A stretch of 64,000 nt of DNA. Source: Massilia sp. W12 (lineage in GTDB: Bacteria > Pseudomonadota > Gammaproteobacteria > Burkholderiales > Burkholderiaceae_D). The first letter of the stretch is position 1. Each line of letters opens with the position of its first letter. Below, piece by piece: positions 63,740 through 64,000 of the stretch. The stretch covers positions 2,976,001-3,040,000 of the forward strand of contig NZ_CP147776.1 of assembly GCF_037300705.1 (NCBI RefSeq), in the 5' to 3' direction. Made by a program: the position numbers and the translations under genes. The notes under the pieces are model-generated. The model was not told the origin of the DNA. It made no database searches and saw only the letters and a program-made list of their open reading frames with translations.

Positions 63740-63767
63740 GAAATGATGTTACAAATGTTAACATTTC
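63740..63767. promoter_or_regulatory. Palindromic operator candidate between divergent genes
   Basis: AAATGTTAACATTT (63753-63766) is a perfect 14-bp palindrome inside an outer GAAATG...CATTTC pair (63740-63745 / 63762-63767). It lies in the 335-bp divergent region between the XRE regulator and the gene starting at 63856, a good place for XRE binding. The flanks are AT-rich, in contrast to the coding DNA. Confidence 0.5.
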
Positions 63768-63855
63768 TCGCGCAATAACCAGCCTTCGTGCGACGCTTCT
63801 GACTTCCCGTGCACAGTTCTGTTGCACATACTTCCGACACCTATTTGGAATCCCT

Positions 63856-64000
63856 ATGCCAAAAGATCAGACGACGACTGAAGAAATTTATGCAAAAGCC
63901 CTGCCAAATCAGCAGGAACTGACCTTGGCGGCAAACCGCCTGTGCAAGACAGACAATCCGTATGAAGTGCGCAATCAGCTCATTTTGCAAGAGAAGAAGC
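63856..64000 (+). CDS. Start of an unidentified gene (runs off right edge)
   Basis: 48 codons are open from the ATG at 63856 to the end of the window: MPKDQTTTEEIYAKALPNQQ and on to a Gln/Glu/Lys-rich stretch. Codon use is normal for the region. There is only a weak ribosome-binding site (TTGGAAT). The fragment is too short to assign. It is divergent from the XRE regulator and shares its palindrome-bearing promoter region, so it may belong to the same accessory locus. Confidence 0.5.
   Translation, partial: MPKDQTTTEEIYAKALPNQQELTLAANRLCKTDNPYEVRNQLILQEKK

Noticed and set aside
1-64000. CRISPR arrays, tRNA and rRNA genes
   Set aside because: No regularly spaced direct repeats of 24-40 bp, no tRNA-like cloverleaf with a TTCGANTC arm and no rRNA sequence were seen on reading; a dedicated scan was not possible.

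Overview
The window is a 64 kb piece of a moderately GC-rich genome, very probably a betaproteobacterium of the Burkholderiales, most likely Oxalobacteraceae (Massilia/Duganella/Janthinobacterium-like). The clues are a PEP-CTERM exported protein, a DUF4214 protein, the pstSCAB-phoU-phoB-phoR order divergent from ppk1-sixA, a PP2C-kinase fusion beside nitrate-assimilation genes, and interleaved parE/hscC/J-protein/parC. The placement is inferred from gene content. I saw no rRNA, tRNA, CRISPR array or intact insertion sequence.

Layout. 1-7763 (minus): a translationally coupled surface-glycan operon (two large GT2 enzymes, a SAM methyltransferase, a GT4 enzyme, and a methyltransferase/P-loop fusion running off the left edge). 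8011-11341 (minus): a DUF4214 protein, an unknown 303-residue protein and a patatin-like lipoprotein. 11430-21249: the phosphate block pstS-pstC-pstA-pstB-phoU-phoB-phoR (minus), divergent from ppk1-sixA (plus), with Pho boxes between. 21250-22209: gene-free, repeat-bearing, AT-rich. 22210-29657 (plus): two coupled genes, a TPR protein with a degenerate STAND/NB-ARC-like NTPase region and a ~1830-residue protein joining two alpha/beta-hydrolases to a CHAT protease. 29658-31549 (minus): a GT4 glycosyltransferase and an OlsB-type acyltransferase behind a probable Pho box, which suggests membrane-lipid remodelling under phosphate starvation.

31708-40666: nitrate assimilation. nirB-nirD-nasA (minus) is divergent from a NarK-type transporter and a PP2C/kinase fusion (plus); both directions have sigma-54-type -24/-12 elements. 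40972-48884 (plus): parE, hscC, a membrane J-domain protein and parC, with a LexA-type box upstream of parE. 49057-52649: a DUF6624-like exported protein, a putative heme-binding beta-barrel protein and the PEP-CTERM protein. 52881-58986 (plus): a valine-catabolism operon (mmsA, acyl-CoA dehydrogenase, enoyl-CoA hydratase, 3-hydroxyisobutyryl-CoA hydrolase, mmsB) behind an 18-bp palindrome and a cobalamin riboswitch. 59162-63520: short repeats, then a minus-strand accessory cluster (XRE regulator, proline-rich microprotein, membrane coiled-coil protein, HsdS-like single-TRD protein, 389-residue protein that may be a degenerate adenine-methyltransferase fold). A new gene starts at 63856 and runs off the right edge.

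The most interesting items are the degenerate-STAND/double-hydrolase/CHAT pair, the B12 riboswitch over a valine-degradation operon, the HsdS-like accessory cluster, the Pho-box-preceded lipid genes and the LexA-type site before parE. All functions are inferred from reading the sequence; nothing was searched against a database.
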